Shown here piece by piece: positions 51,228 through 60,320 of a stretch of 64,000 nucleotides of DNA. The DNA is taken from contig CAWIMW010000002.1 in NCBI GenBank assembly GCA_963837365.1, forward strand, positions 1 through 64,000, read 5' to 3'. The position numbers and the translations under genes were made by a program. Under the pieces are notes generated by a model. That model was not told the DNA's origin and ran no database searches. It saw only the letters and a program-made list of their open reading frames with translations. Source of the stretch: CAWBXL01 sp963837365. GTDB lineage: Bacteria; Acidobacteriota; Terriglobia; Terriglobales; Acidobacteriaceae. Position 1 is the stretch's first letter, and the number at the start of each line of letters is the position of its first letter.

Positions 51228-54200
51228 GTGAAGGATCTCCGCACGCGTTGGTTCGCTCTCATAGTTGTTTTGCTTTCTCTTGGCACGTTGCTTGGCTGCG
51301 CCACCTTACAAGGCGACTCCAAACAATACTCCGGCAATAATTCCCTGGTTGTAGTTACTCCACAAGTAGACTTCGGCACGGTAGTTGTGGGGCGCAGCAA
51401 AACTCTCGGCGCCACCGTACTGAACCGTACTGCCTTCGCCGTGAAAGTTACCCAGGCGACGATTGGGAGTCCTGAGTTCCGCATCGTATCGCCCAATTTG
51501 CCATTCTCCATGCGGCCGGGACAGTCAGTCGCATTTCAGATTCAATTCACCCCACAAAGCGCGGGTTCTCCGTCCGCCGCCGTCGCCCTTTCCAGTTCAG
51601 CTCCTCAAGACTCTGCAACTTTCATGCTGACCGCACAGGCGGTCATGGCGGGTCAGCTCACGCCGAGTGCGTCGAGCATCAGTTTTGGCAGCGTAGCTGT
51701 CGGACAAAGCAGTACCAAGCCTGAAGTCTTTACCAATACCGGTTCTACCAGCGTGACCGTATCGCAGTTGACCGTGAGCGGGGCAGATTTCCAATTAAGT
51801 GGCGTGAGTCTTCCCTTCACAGTGAATCCGGGCCAGAGTCAATCTTTCAACGTGGTTTATTCGCCCAAGGCAGCCGGCAACTCTACTGGAAGTATTTCGG
51901 TTAACAGTGATGTTGCAATGACGGTTGGCCCCCGCGCGCGCATCCACGGCCGCGATGTGCAGGCGCAAAGCATGACGATCGCCTTGTCTGGCACCGCAAC
52001 TGGATCTGGAGTGGGAACACTTGCTTCGAACCCGGCGAGCGTGAACTTCGGAAGCGTTCAGGTAAACGGCAACTCGAGCCGTTCGGTGGTCCTTCAAAAC
52101 ACAGGATCGGCTAGTGTCACCATTAGTCAAGCCGCTGTAACCGGTACCGGTTTCACCATGAGTGGCATGAGTATGCCCGCCACGATTGCCGCCGGGCAGA
52201 GCGCCAGCTTCTCCGTGAACTTTGCGCCGAAAACGGCAGGGAGTGCTACAGGAAATGTCGCCCTCACCAGCAACGCATCGAATGCGTCGTTGAACGTTGC
52301 TCTTTCCGGTACGGCGGTGACTCCTGGGTCGCTGACTACGGGATCGAGTGTCATGGCATTTGGCACAGTGCAGGTCGGAAAGAATCAGAAACAAACTGCG
52401 ACCATCACCAATTCCGGAGGCTCAAGCGTTACCATCAGCAGCGCAACTATCACGGGAACAGGCTTTACCCTGAGTGGCATTACGACCCCGTTGACTTTGA
52501 CGGCAGGTCAGAGCACGACTTTCAGCGTTACGTTCGCTCCCTTGACGGCGACAAGTGCTGCCGGCACGGTTAGTGTAGCGTCCAATGCACCGGGTTCGCC
52601 GTTGACCTGGACGCTCAGTGGCAGCGGCGTGACCGCAGGAGCATTAACCGCCAACCCGTCCAGCATGAGCTTCGGCAGCGTGCAGACCAACACCAGCAAA
52701 TCCCTTCAAGAAACTCTGACTAACTCAGGCGGCACGACCGTCAATATCACCCAGATCTCAGCGTCGGCTCCCTATAGCCTTACCGGGGCCACCTTGCCGA
52801 TTTCACTGGCTGCGGGTGCGAGCAAATCTTTCAATGTTGTTTTTGCACCCACCACCAGCGGGGCCGCCAATTCGACGCTGACGGTCACCAGCGATGCATC
52901 GAATCCGTCCCTGAGTATCCCTTTATCGGGAACAGGAGCAACACCCGGATCGCTCACAGCGGGCACCTCACCCTTAAGCTTTGGCACGGTCACAGTGGGC
53001 CAGAGCAAAACTTTATCGGAGACCGTCACCAATTCCGGCGGATCTACGGTAACCGTTTCTCAAGTAGCTGCGACTGGCACCGGATATAGCGTAAATGGCG
53101 TTACTTTGCCGTTTACTTTGGCTGCCGGCGCGAGCAAATCGCTCAACGTAGTTTTTGCTCCGACAACGGCCGGCACCCCCACTGGAACATTGACCGTAAC
53201 CAGCGACGCGCCTAACCCGACGCTGACTGTCTCGTTATCGGGAACGGCTACGACATCTGGAACGCTGGCAGCCACCACTTCTCCGTTGAGCTTTGGCAGT
53301 GTGACTGTTGGCCAAAGCAAGACTCTTTCGGAGAGCATCAGCAACTCGGGCGGAACCACGGTGACAGTTTCCCAAGTTTCCGCTAGCGGCACCGGGTATA
53401 GCGTAAGCGGTGTCACCGTACCGTTTACTTTGGCCGCCGGTGCGAGCAAGTCTTTCAACGTGGTCTTTGCCCCAACAACTGCAGGTTCGCCGAGTGGAAC
53501 ATTAACGGTGACCAGCGATGCATCGAATCCATCGCTGACTGTCTCGCTTTCTGGAACGGCAACCGCGGCTGGATCACTCACTGCGGGTACTTCCCCCTTA
53601 AGTTTCGGAACGGTCACAGTGGGCCAGAGCAAAACCTTATCAGAGACCATCAGCAACTCCGGTGGCACCACAGTGACCGTTTCCCAGGTAGCTGCGACTG
53701 GCACCGGGTATAGCGTAAATGGCGTTACTTCGCCGTTTACTTTGGCTGCCGGTGCGAGCAAATCGTTCAACGTCGTACTTGCTCCAACCGCTACTGGTAC
53801 CCCGGCCGGGACATTAACGGTGACGAGCAACGCCTCTAATCCATCACTGACTGTCTCGCTTTCAGGAACGGCCACCACGACTGGAACACTTTCTGCCACT
53901 ACTGCTCCTCTGAGTTTCGGTAGCGTTGTCGTTGGCCAAAGCAAGACTCTTTCAGAAACCGTCACCAACTCCGGCGGATCCACGGTAACAGTGTCGCAAG
54001 TTTCTGCCAGCGGGACCGGGTATAGCGTAAGCGGTGTCACCTTACCGTTTACTTTGGCCGCCGGTGCGAGCAAGTCTTTCAACGTGGTCTTTGCTCCGAC
54101 AACCGCTGGCACCCCGACCGGGACATTAACGGTAACCAGTGACGCTTCCAACCCTTCGCTACAGGTTTCACTGACCGGGACTGCGACTTCAGCAGGGGCA

Positions 54201-55064
54201 ATTGCTGCAAACCCAACTAGCCTTAGTTTCGGCAGCGTACAAGTGGGCAGCAGCAGCACGAAATCGGAAATGTTGAGCAATACCGGAGGCTCTGCAATCT
54301 CGGTTTCTCAAGTAGCCGTGACCGGAACCGGCTACGGCATCAGCGGAGTTACCGTACCGTTTACCATCAATGCCGGCCAAAGCTTTACGTTCAGTGTGAG
54401 CTTCACGCCGCAAACCGCAGGAAATCCGACCGGAAGTATTTCGGTAGTCTCTAACGCTTCCAATACTCTCTCACCGATTGCCTTATCCGGGACCGGAACT
54501 GCTGTGGGCACGTTCGGAGTCGCCCCGACCAGCTTCGGTTTTGGCAGTGTGACAGTTGGACAGAGTAAGAGCATGACGGCCACCCTCAGCGCCACTGGGT
54601 CCAGTGTCACAGTTAACTCTGCTTCGGTGAGCAGTTCGGAGTTCGCGATTACGGGCCCGGCGCTGCCGCGGACCATCGCCGCCGGGCAAACCGCGACTTT
54701 TACCATTACCTTTTCACCGCAAGCCAGTGGCTCAGCTTCGGCCACGGTGTCATTCGTCACCAATGCGGCAGGATCGCCGCTGACGGAAAACCTGACTGGC
54801 TCTGGCGTTGCCGCCCCGCAGCACCATGTCGACCTGAGTTGGATCGGGAGCACCTCAAGCGTCTCCGGCTACAACATCTATCGGAGCACAACCTCCGGCA
54901 GCGGATACGTGAAACTTAATCCTTCGCTCAATGTGAACACCGCGTTCAGCGATAACTCCGTATCCGCAGGAGGCACATACTTTTACGTCACTACGGCAGT
55001 GGATTCGAGCGGTATGGAGAGCAGTTTCTCGAACCAGGTGCAGGCAGCGATTCCGACCCCTTAG
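51228..55064 (+). CDS. Choice-of-anchor D repeat lipoprotein with FN3 domain
   Basis: The 1278-aa lipoprotein has a lipobox LGTLLGC at residue 24 and about eleven ~104-residue beta domains, each with FGSV/FGTV, an S-K-T motif, TNSGG, GTGYS and PF/TLxAGxSxSFNV blocks, the choice-of-anchor D (ASPM/SPD2-like) family. A C-terminal fibronectin-III-like domain (VDLSWIGSTSSVSGYNIYRS) follows at about 1195-1278. It is probably a long surface-exposed fibre or adhesin. Start GTG 51228 with AGAGG. The repeats at 52955-54200 are nearly identical in DNA as well as protein. The long antisense frame through 53060-54280 is a by-product of repeat codon bias, not a gene. Confidence 0.88.
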   Translation: MKDLRTRWFALIVVLLSLGTLLGCATLQGDSKQYSGNNSLVVVTPQVDFGTVVVGRSKTLGATVLNRTAFAVKVTQATIGSPEFRIVSPNLPFSMRPGQSVAFQIQFTPQSAGSPSAAVALSSSAPQDSATFMLTAQAVMAGQLTPSASSISFGSVAVGQSSTKPEVFTNTGSTSVTVSQLTVSGADFQLSGVSLPFTVNPGQSQSFNVVYSPKAAGNSTGSISVNSDVAMTVGPRARIHGRDVQAQSMTIALSGTATGSGVGTLASNPASVNFGSVQVNGNSSRSVVLQNTGSASVTISQAAVTGTGFTMSGMSMPATIAAGQSASFSVNFAPKTAGSATGNVALTSNASNASLNVALSGTAVTPGSLTTGSSVMAFGTVQVGKNQKQTATITNSGGSSVTISSATITGTGFTLSGITTPLTLTAGQSTTFSVTFAPLTATSAAGTVSVASNAPGSPLTWTLSGSGVTAGALTANPSSMSFGSVQTNTSKSLQETLTNSGGTTVNITQISASAPYSLTGATLPISLAAGASKSFNVVFAPTTSGAANSTLTVTSDASNPSLSIPLSGTGATPGSLTAGTSPLSFGTVTVGQSKTLSETVTNSGGSTVTVSQVAATGTGYSVNGVTLPFTLAAGASKSLNVVFAPTTAGTPTGTLTVTSDAPNPTLTVSLSGTATTSGTLAATTSPLSFGSVTVGQSKTLSESISNSGGTTVTVSQVSASGTGYSVSGVTVPFTLAAGASKSFNVVFAPTTAGSPSGTLTVTSDASNPSLTVSLSGTATAAGSLTAGTSPLSFGTVTVGQSKTLSETISNSGGTTVTVSQVAATGTGYSVNGVTSPFTLAAGASKSFNVVLAPTATGTPAGTLTVTSNASNPSLTVSLSGTATTTGTLSATTAPLSFGSVVVGQSKTLSETVTNSGGSTVTVSQVSASGTGYSVSGVTLPFTLAAGASKSFNVVFAPTTAGTPTGTLTVTSDASNPSLQVSLTGTATSAGAIAANPTSLSFGSVQVGSSSTKSEMLSNTGGSAISVSQVAVTGTGYGISGVTVPFTINAGQSFTFSVSFTPQTAGNPTGSISVVSNASNTLSPIALSGTGTAVGTFGVAPTSFGFGSVTVGQSKSMTATLSATGSSVTVNSASVSSSEFAITGPALPRTIAAGQTATFTITFSPQASGSASATVSFVTNAAGSPLTENLTGSGVAAPQHHVDLSWIGSTSSVSGYNIYRSTTSGSGYVKLNPSLNVNTAFSDNSVSAGGTYFYVTTAVDSSGMESSFSNQVQAAIPTP
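52955..54200 (+). repeat. Higher-order tandem repeat (A-B-A-B) in the lipoprotein gene
   Basis: Four ~312-bp units alternate between an A type (AATGTGYSVNGVT) and a B type (SASGTGYSVSGVT). Matching points are exactly 624 bp (208 codons) apart: the TATAGCG block at about 53082 versus 53706 (A), and 53394 versus 54018 (B). That points to duplication of an A-B pair. Confidence 0.85.
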
Positions 55065-55603
55065 AATCTCTGTCCAAGCAAATGGCGCGAAGCAGTAGTG
55101 ATCGCGCCATTGCTTGCACCATAAATGGTGCTTTGACCGAAGATCTCCAGCCTGTGGAAAAGTGGGGCGCTTGCAAACTTAGGTACCTGCCACTTGATTC
55201 AATGTTGAGATGTCGAGCTCACAAATTCCTGAAAATTCAACGCGAAACCTACCCACTGCAATGAGATCACGATCCTTTTAAACTATTGATAACAAAATGG
55301 TTAACCAATGGCTTAAAGAGTCGCCTTGGAACAGACATAGTGCGCTTCCAGACCATCTACCTTGCTTCAAATTCTCGTGATTTCTGGCGAAGTGAATTTT
55401 AGGGGAATGTACTAACGTGACGTAGCTTACGCTTTCCGAATGCTTGTACAATCTGCCCACTTGTCGAGAACATTTTAGTTTTTGTTGCAGTGTACTCAGT
55501 AGCTTGCACAGGTTACTTACCTAAGTGCTGGTACTGATTTCTAGGGTGCAGTGCATTTTGGGACTCTGGAAGAGTGCAGTTTAAATTCGGATAATTGTTG
55601 TTG
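55065..55603. other. Gene-free spacer between the two repeat lipoproteins
   Basis: About 540 bp, A+T-richer than the genes. Apart from the hairpin at 55078-55113 and a small ACCAT-AA-ATGGT stem just after it, I see no ORF with a ribosome site, RNA gene or clear promoter. Confidence 0.5.
55078..55113 (+). terminator. Hairpin after the repeat lipoprotein gene
   Basis: AATGGCGCG (55081-55089) pairs with CGCGCCATT (55103-55111), with GCA/GC extension at both ends; 13-nt loop. It lies 14 bp after the stop codon. No T-run, so weak as an intrinsic terminator. Confidence 0.4.
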
Positions 55604-56641
55604 ATGCGAGAGAAAATGACTCCCCCACGCCACTGGCAAAATGCCGCCTTTGCCGTTCTAACGATCGCAGCCGCGCTCTTTCTCTCGGGCTGCAATCTGC
55701 TGTCAACCAAAGCCAACCCAGACGGAACTTCAGGTCAGACCCCAAGTAGTGTTGGGTTGAGTGCATCGAGTCTGAACTTCGGCAGCGTGAGCGTCGGGTC
55801 TTCCAAGACCATGCACATCACCGTTACCAATTCCAGCGGCACGGGCGGCCCTGATGTCACGGTTGCTCAAGCTAAAGCTACCGGAACCGGCTTCTCTACA
55901 ACGGCTGTGTTACCAATCAACCTGGCACCTGGACAAAGCACCAATCTAAGTGTCCTGTTCAAGCCGACTACAGCCGGCAAAGTATCTGGAAACTTGACGA
56001 TTGACCTGGTAGGCGCAGATGATCCGTCCGCAGTATCCTTGGGTGGCAGTGGTGGCAGCACTTCTTCCCCGACGCCCGCCGCGCAACTCACCGTGACACC
56101 CTCGACGCTAAGCTTTGGAAGCGTCACGATGGGCAGCAGCAAAAATCTTACTGCCACACTTAAAGCGACTAATTCAGATGTGAAGGTTTCGTCTGCCGCC
56201 TGGAATGGTTCAGGGTTCTCGCTCACCGGCATTACATTTCCCGCCACGGTAAAAGCCGGAGCAACTGTTTCTTATACGGTCACCTTTACTCCACAAAGCT
56301 CAGGCAGTACACCGGGAAGCATTTCGTTCGTTAGTGATGCCGCCAATTCACCGACTGGCGAAACGCTCTCGGGGAGCGGAGTTCAGGCGGCCCAGCAACA
56401 TACGGTGAATCTAAGTTGGGTCCCGAGCACTTCGACAGTCGCAGGATATAACGTGTATCGTGCAAACCAGTCGGGCGGGCCTTATGCCAGACTGAACGGA
56501 TCTATGCGCACAAGTGCAAGTTATGCCGACAGTAGCGTGCAATCGGGACACACCTATTTTTATGTGGCCACTGCAATAGACCCGAACTCTGTGGAGAGCG
56601 CTTATTCCGGCGAAGTAGCAGCGGTGGTTCCCACTCCGTAG
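55604..56641 (+). CDS. Short choice-of-anchor D lipoprotein with FN3 domain
   Basis: The 345-aa lipoprotein has a lipobox ALFLSGC at about 26-32, two choice-of-anchor D domains (LNFGSVSVGSSKTM, LSFGSVTMGSSKN) and a C-terminal FN3 domain (VNLSWVPSTSTVAGYNVYRA) very like that of the gene at 51228. It looks like a short paralog of it. Start uncertain: ATG 55604 and ATG 55616 both fit the signal; the ribosome site is weak. The stop is 217 bp from the convergent rmlA. Confidence 0.85.
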   Translation: MREKMTPPRHWQNAAFAVLTIAAALFLSGCNLLSTKANPDGTSGQTPSSVGLSASSLNFGSVSVGSSKTMHITVTNSSGTGGPDVTVAQAKATGTGFSTTAVLPINLAPGQSTNLSVLFKPTTAGKVSGNLTIDLVGADDPSAVSLGGSGGSTSSPTPAAQLTVTPSTLSFGSVTMGSSKNLTATLKATNSDVKVSSAAWNGSGFSLTGITFPATVKAGATVSYTVTFTPQSSGSTPGSISFVSDAANSPTGETLSGSGVQAAQQHTVNLSWVPSTSTVAGYNVYRANQSGGPYARLNGSMRTSASYADSSVQSGHTYFYVATAIDPNSVESAYSGEVAAVVPTP

Positions 56642-56857
56642 GGTGCGAAGTCCTGCTCAAGCAAACGTCTCTGCGTCACAGAACTTAATTCCTCGTCTGT
56701 CTTTTTCAGAAATACTTGGTGGGTTTTTTTGCTGTCATTCATTGGCCAGGTCGGCATCCTCCAGGCTATGGTTCGCTCGGATTGAGGCGCATAGACATCC
56801 GTCGCTTGGCAGGGCGCCAGGAGCATCCTTGGAAAGCCCCTGGAACCCGTGAGCAGG

Positions 56858-57766
56858 TCAGAACACGCGCTCCCGAAGCAATTGCTGGAGATAGGCGCCA
56901 TACCCATTGTTCTTCATCGCAGATGCAAGAGCTGCCAGTTCCTCAGCAGTGATATAGCCGCAGCGATAGGCAATTTCTTCCGGACATGCCACTTTAAGTC
57001 CTTGCCGGGTTTCGATCGTTTGGATGAAGAGCGAGGCCTCAAGAATCGTTTCATGCGTACCGGTATCGAGCCACGCCATGCCACGTCCTAAAACTACAAC
57101 GTCCAATTGTTCTCGTTTAAGATATTCCTTGTTGACATCGGTGATTTCCAGTTCGCCCCGGCCCGAAGGCTTGAGCGCATGCGCGATTTCTACCACCTGA
57201 TTGTCGTAAAAGTACAAACCGGTGACGGCATAACGTGATTTTGGGCTCTTAGGTTTCTCTTCCAACCCGATGGCTCTCCCCGTCGAATCGAATTCAACCA
57301 CACCGTATCTCCCTGGATCGTTCACTGGATAAACAAAGACTTGTGCACCTCGGGTTGACTTTGCCGCTTGTATCAGGTGTTTCGCAAAATCGTGCCCGTA
57401 GAAGATGTTGTCTCCCAACACCAATGCACAGGATGACGTGCCAATGAACTTTTCTCCTACAAGGAAAGCTTGCGCAATACCTTCAGGTCTCGGTTGAACG
57501 GCATATTGCAGCGTAAGCCCCCATTGCCGGCCATCTCCCAATAACTGTTCGAACCTGGGCAAATCCTGCGGCGTAGAAATCACAAGAATGTCCTGAATCC
57601 CCGCCAGCATGAGCGTGCTCAATGAGTAGTAGACCATCGGCTTGTCGTAGACCGGCAGCAGGCACTTGCAGACGGCATGCGTCACGGGGTACAGGCGCGT
57701 TCCCGACCCTCCAGCCAGAATGATGCCTTTGAAATGAGAAGACGGTTTGACGTCTTGAAAAGGCAT
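56858..57766 (-). CDS. rmlA: Glucose-1-phosphate thymidylyltransferase
   Basis: The 302-aa nucleotidyltransferase makes dTDP-glucose from glucose-1-phosphate and dTTP, the first step to dTDP-rhamnose. It has LAGGSGTRLYP (18-27), LLPVYDKPMVYY, LVLGDNIFYGHDF and the C-terminal YLKREQ(L)DV block. In the consensus SKQLLPVYDKP it has CKCLLP: the S and Q positions are Cys (33, 35), an uncommon change next to the catalytic Lys. ATG 57766 lies 27 bp behind rmlB. The other pathway genes rmlC and rmlD are not in the window. Confidence 0.92.
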   Translation of the reverse strand: MPFQDVKPSSHFKGIILAGGSGTRLYPVTHAVCKCLLPVYDKPMVYYSLSTLMLAGIQDILVISTPQDLPRFEQLLGDGRQWGLTLQYAVQPRPEGIAQAFLVGEKFIGTSSCALVLGDNIFYGHDFAKHLIQAAKSTRGAQVFVYPVNDPGRYGVVEFDSTGRAIGLEEKPKSPKSRYAVTGLYFYDNQVVEIAHALKPSGRGELEITDVNKEYLKREQLDVVVLGRGMAWLDTGTHETILEASLFIQTIETRQGLKVACPEEIAYRCGYITAEELAALASAMKNNGYGAYLQQLLRERVF

Positions 57767-57793
57767 GTTAGAAATGTTTCCTGACTCGCTTAC

Positions 57794-58876
57794 TCATCTG
57801 CCAGAGTATTGGCGCTCAATCCATTCACGATAGTGTCCGCTTGTGACATCGCGTACCCAGTCTGCATGCGCCAGATACCACTGCACGGTCTTGCGAAGTC
57901 CTGAATCGAACGATTCCCGGGGTTTCCAACCAAGTTCGCGTTGAATCTTGCGTATATCCATCGCGTAACGCCGGTCATGGCCAGGACGGTCTTTTACCAG
58001 AGTAATCAATCCGCGGTGCGGAACCACCGGATCATTGGGCCTCAACTCATCGAGAATGTCACAAATGGCCTGCACGACCTGCAAATTGGCCTTCTCCGCC
58101 TCTCCCCCGATATTGTATGTATCTCCAACCGAACCGTGCGCCAGCACAGTGCGAATTGCTTCGCAATGGTCAGTTACAAACAGCCAGTCCCTAATGTTTT
58201 TGCCGTCACCATACACGGGAAGCGGCTTGCCTTCGACTGCGTTCAGAACCGCCAATGGAACCAGCTTCTCAGGAAACTGATAGGGACCGTAGTTGTTAGA
58301 GCAATGGGTGGTAAGCGTGGGCAAACCATAGGTGTGATGATAGGCACGTACCATATGATCGGAAGCAGCCTTGGAAGCCGAATAGGGACTGTTGGGGGCA
58401 TACGCAGCGAGTTCGGAAAAAGCCGGCTCATCCGCCCCGAGTGAGCCGAAAACCTCATCTGTTGAGATATGCAGAAAGCGGAAGGAAGCCTGTTCCTGTA
58501 AAGGCAATCCCATCCAATACGCTCTGGTCTCCTCGAGCTGACAGAACGTTCCATTCACATTGGTTCGCACAAAATCGTCCGGCCCGTGAATGGAACGGTC
58601 CACATGGCTTTCTGCGGCGAGATGAATAACAGCGCGAGGCCGGTGCTGGGAAAGCAGCTCCGCCACCAGCGGCCGGTCGCAAATGTCACCGTGGATAAAT
58701 TTGTAGCGCGGATCGCTGGTAACTTGATCCAGGTTCCTCAAGTTGCCGGCATAAGTAAGTTTGTCGAGGTTGACGACGGGACCCGGTTCACAGGACAGCC
58801 ACTGCAAAATCAGATTTGATCCGATGAAACCCGCTCCACCGGTCACCAGAATTGGCCTGTCTTGCGGTGACATCAT
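57794..58876 (-). CDS. rmlB: dTDP-glucose 4,6-dehydratase
   Basis: The 360-aa SDR has VTGGAGFIGSNL at 11-22, the STDEVFGSLG catalytic loop (Asp/Glu), SPYSASKAASDHM (Tyr-x-x-x-Lys) and the C-terminal substrate region (HYREWIERQY). It converts dTDP-glucose to dTDP-4-keto-6-deoxyglucose, the second step of dTDP-rhamnose synthesis. ATG 58876 has only a poor ribosome site; the following M2 is possible. It forms a unit with rmlA. Confidence 0.95.
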   Translation of the reverse strand: MMSPQDRPILVTGGAGFIGSNLILQWLSCEPGPVVNLDKLTYAGNLRNLDQVTSDPRYKFIHGDICDRPLVAELLSQHRPRAVIHLAAESHVDRSIHGPDDFVRTNVNGTFCQLEETRAYWMGLPLQEQASFRFLHISTDEVFGSLGADEPAFSELAAYAPNSPYSASKAASDHMVRAYHHTYGLPTLTTHCSNNYGPYQFPEKLVPLAVLNAVEGKPLPVYGDGKNIRDWLFVTDHCEAIRTVLAHGSVGDTYNIGGEAEKANLQVVQAICDILDELRPNDPVVPHRGLITLVKDRPGHDRRYAMDIRKIQRELGWKPRESFDSGLRKTVQWYLAHADWVRDVTSGHYREWIERQYSGR

Positions 58877-58903
58877 CAGAAGATTATCAGACCGTACTGT
58901 AAA

Positions 58904-59194
58904 CTACTCCTTTTTCGTGGCCGGCGCATCGGCTCGCTCGTCCAAAAGTAGTCTGCGCAGGGTGCGCAAATCATTCAGCAAGCGGCAGCTGTTTTTGATG
59001 TGTTGTTCCAGCTTCTCCAGCTTAAAAGAGACCAGTCTCAGCGCTTCTATTCGGCGGGGAAATTTTGGGTCTTCCACCGCCCGGATATCTGCTTCAATTT
59101 CGTGCCTGGCGTCCAGGATTGCTTCGGACAACAAGCTCAGATATTCGTGCGCGCCTTCCACGCTATCAAACGGAGTTGCACTACGATCGTTCAT
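58904..59194 (-). CDS. Small coiled-coil protein, function unknown
   Basis: The 96-aa acidic/helical protein has a long heptad-rich centre (AHEYLSLLSEAILDARHEI, LVSFKLEKLEQHIKNS) and a basic end (LRRLLLDERADAPATKKE). It has no signal peptide or helix. It sits 27 bp upstream of rmlB and 36 bp downstream of the exosortase gene, so it probably belongs to that set. Not recognised as a named family. Confidence 0.7.
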   Translation of the reverse strand: MNDRSATPFDSVEGAHEYLSLLSEAILDARHEIEADIRAVEDPKFPRRIEALRLVSFKLEKLEQHIKNSCRLLNDLRTLRRLLLDERADAPATKKE

Positions 59195-59230
59195 GGGGCA
59201 CCAGAATCTATTTCACCAGATTCGGCAGAA

Positions 59231-60181
59231 TTATGCCTGCGGGACGGTATTTGTTGCGGCCGGTTGGCCTTCAATTTTCTGGAGTATCCAGACGATGAAC
59301 CACAGAGCAACAAAAGAAACTGCGAAGAACACGATCCCGCCCTGGTGATGCAATCGTCCGGAAAGAAAGGATGGATTCACATACATGCCCAGTGTCGAAA
59401 GAGTAAAGATTCGCAGGCCATTCTTGGCAATGGTGAGAGGAACAAGCAGGACGATCAGAATAACTTTTGTCCAGGCTTTCCTTAGAAACAGGTGTGCCAA
59501 TACCAGCCCGGCAATCACCAGAATCACGCTGGAACGAATTCCGCTGCATTCCTGGGCAATTTCAATCGTCACTGTGGGAAGTACGATGATCACGCCATCT
59601 CGCGAAAACGGGATGTTGGTTATGCTAAAAAACCAGTCTGTGACTATGGCTGAACCATATTGCAAAAATACAATCACGCGGTTCCTTACCGGATCAGGCA
59701 AAGGCGTCATGAAAACAAGAAAGCAAAGCGGAAATATTGCGGACCGAAACGTGGCAGGGCCATAGGAGAACAGGAAAGCCGCGATGCTGCACCCGCAAAA
59801 CAAGAGAATCGACAACGAAATGTAACCGCTGTCATCCACCCTCCGCACAAAAATTGCAATGAAGGCGAAGAGGGCAGCAAATATGGCGAACAGGGCTCCG
59901 CCCAACGCGCTATAGGACAGTTTGGCAAAGATGGTGTTTCGCTCCAGGTAGAGCAGGGCCAAGCTGATAGGCGGCACCACCAGAATCTGGGAATATTGGT
60001 CCACCGAAACCGAAGATCCCAGCACAACCCCGAGTGGACGAAAAAACATGGCTGCTGCCAAGGCCGCCAGGCAAAAGAACGAAATGTTCCGCGTGGTGAG
60101 CCACCGTTGGAACGGCTGGGCGGCAGTGGTAGTTCGCTTAGCCGGGGTTTCCTTGTTCAGCATGTTTTCGTCAGACGCCAC
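59231..60181 (-). CDS. Exosortase
   Basis: The 316-aa polytopic membrane protein has the exosortase catalytic triad: Cys212 in AQECSGIRSS, Arg257 in KNGLRIFTL, and His at 278/279 in RLHHQGG. It cuts a C-terminal PEP-CTERM-type signal and attaches the protein to the envelope or exopolysaccharide; substrates with such a signal were not found in the window. GTG 60181 has GGAGGG eight bp upstream. It is first in a set with the coiled-coil protein and rmlB/rmlA, typical of exopolysaccharide-linked exosortases. Confidence 0.88.
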   Translation of the reverse strand: MASDENMLNKETPAKRTTTAAQPFQRWLTTRNISFFCLAALAAAMFFRPLGVVLGSSVSVDQYSQILVVPPISLALLYLERNTIFAKLSYSALGGALFAIFAALFAFIAIFVRRVDDSGYISLSILLFCGCSIAAFLFSYGPATFRSAIFPLCFLVFMTPLPDPVRNRVIVFLQYGSAIVTDWFFSITNIPFSRDGVIIVLPTVTIEIAQECSGIRSSVILVIAGLVLAHLFLRKAWTKVILIVLLVPLTIAKNGLRIFTLSTLGMYVNPSFLSGRLHHQGGIVFFAVSFVALWFIVWILQKIEGQPAATNTVPQA

Positions 60182-60320
60182 GAGATCCCTCCGCAGTGAT
60201 TCTATATTCTAGGATTCTAAAGATATTTATCCGATGGCCGTATTCCGCCCGGTGGTAACTGGCCGCTATCCCGAATGGCCCCTATAATTCAGATACCCAC
60301 TCGGGTCACAAAACAAGGTC

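Noticed and set aside
53060..54280. Long 406-residue minus-strand open frame inside the repeat lipoprotein gene
   Set aside because: It mirrors the repeat codon pattern of the sense gene, has a repetitive valine-, proline- and alanine-rich shadow sequence and no ribosome site.
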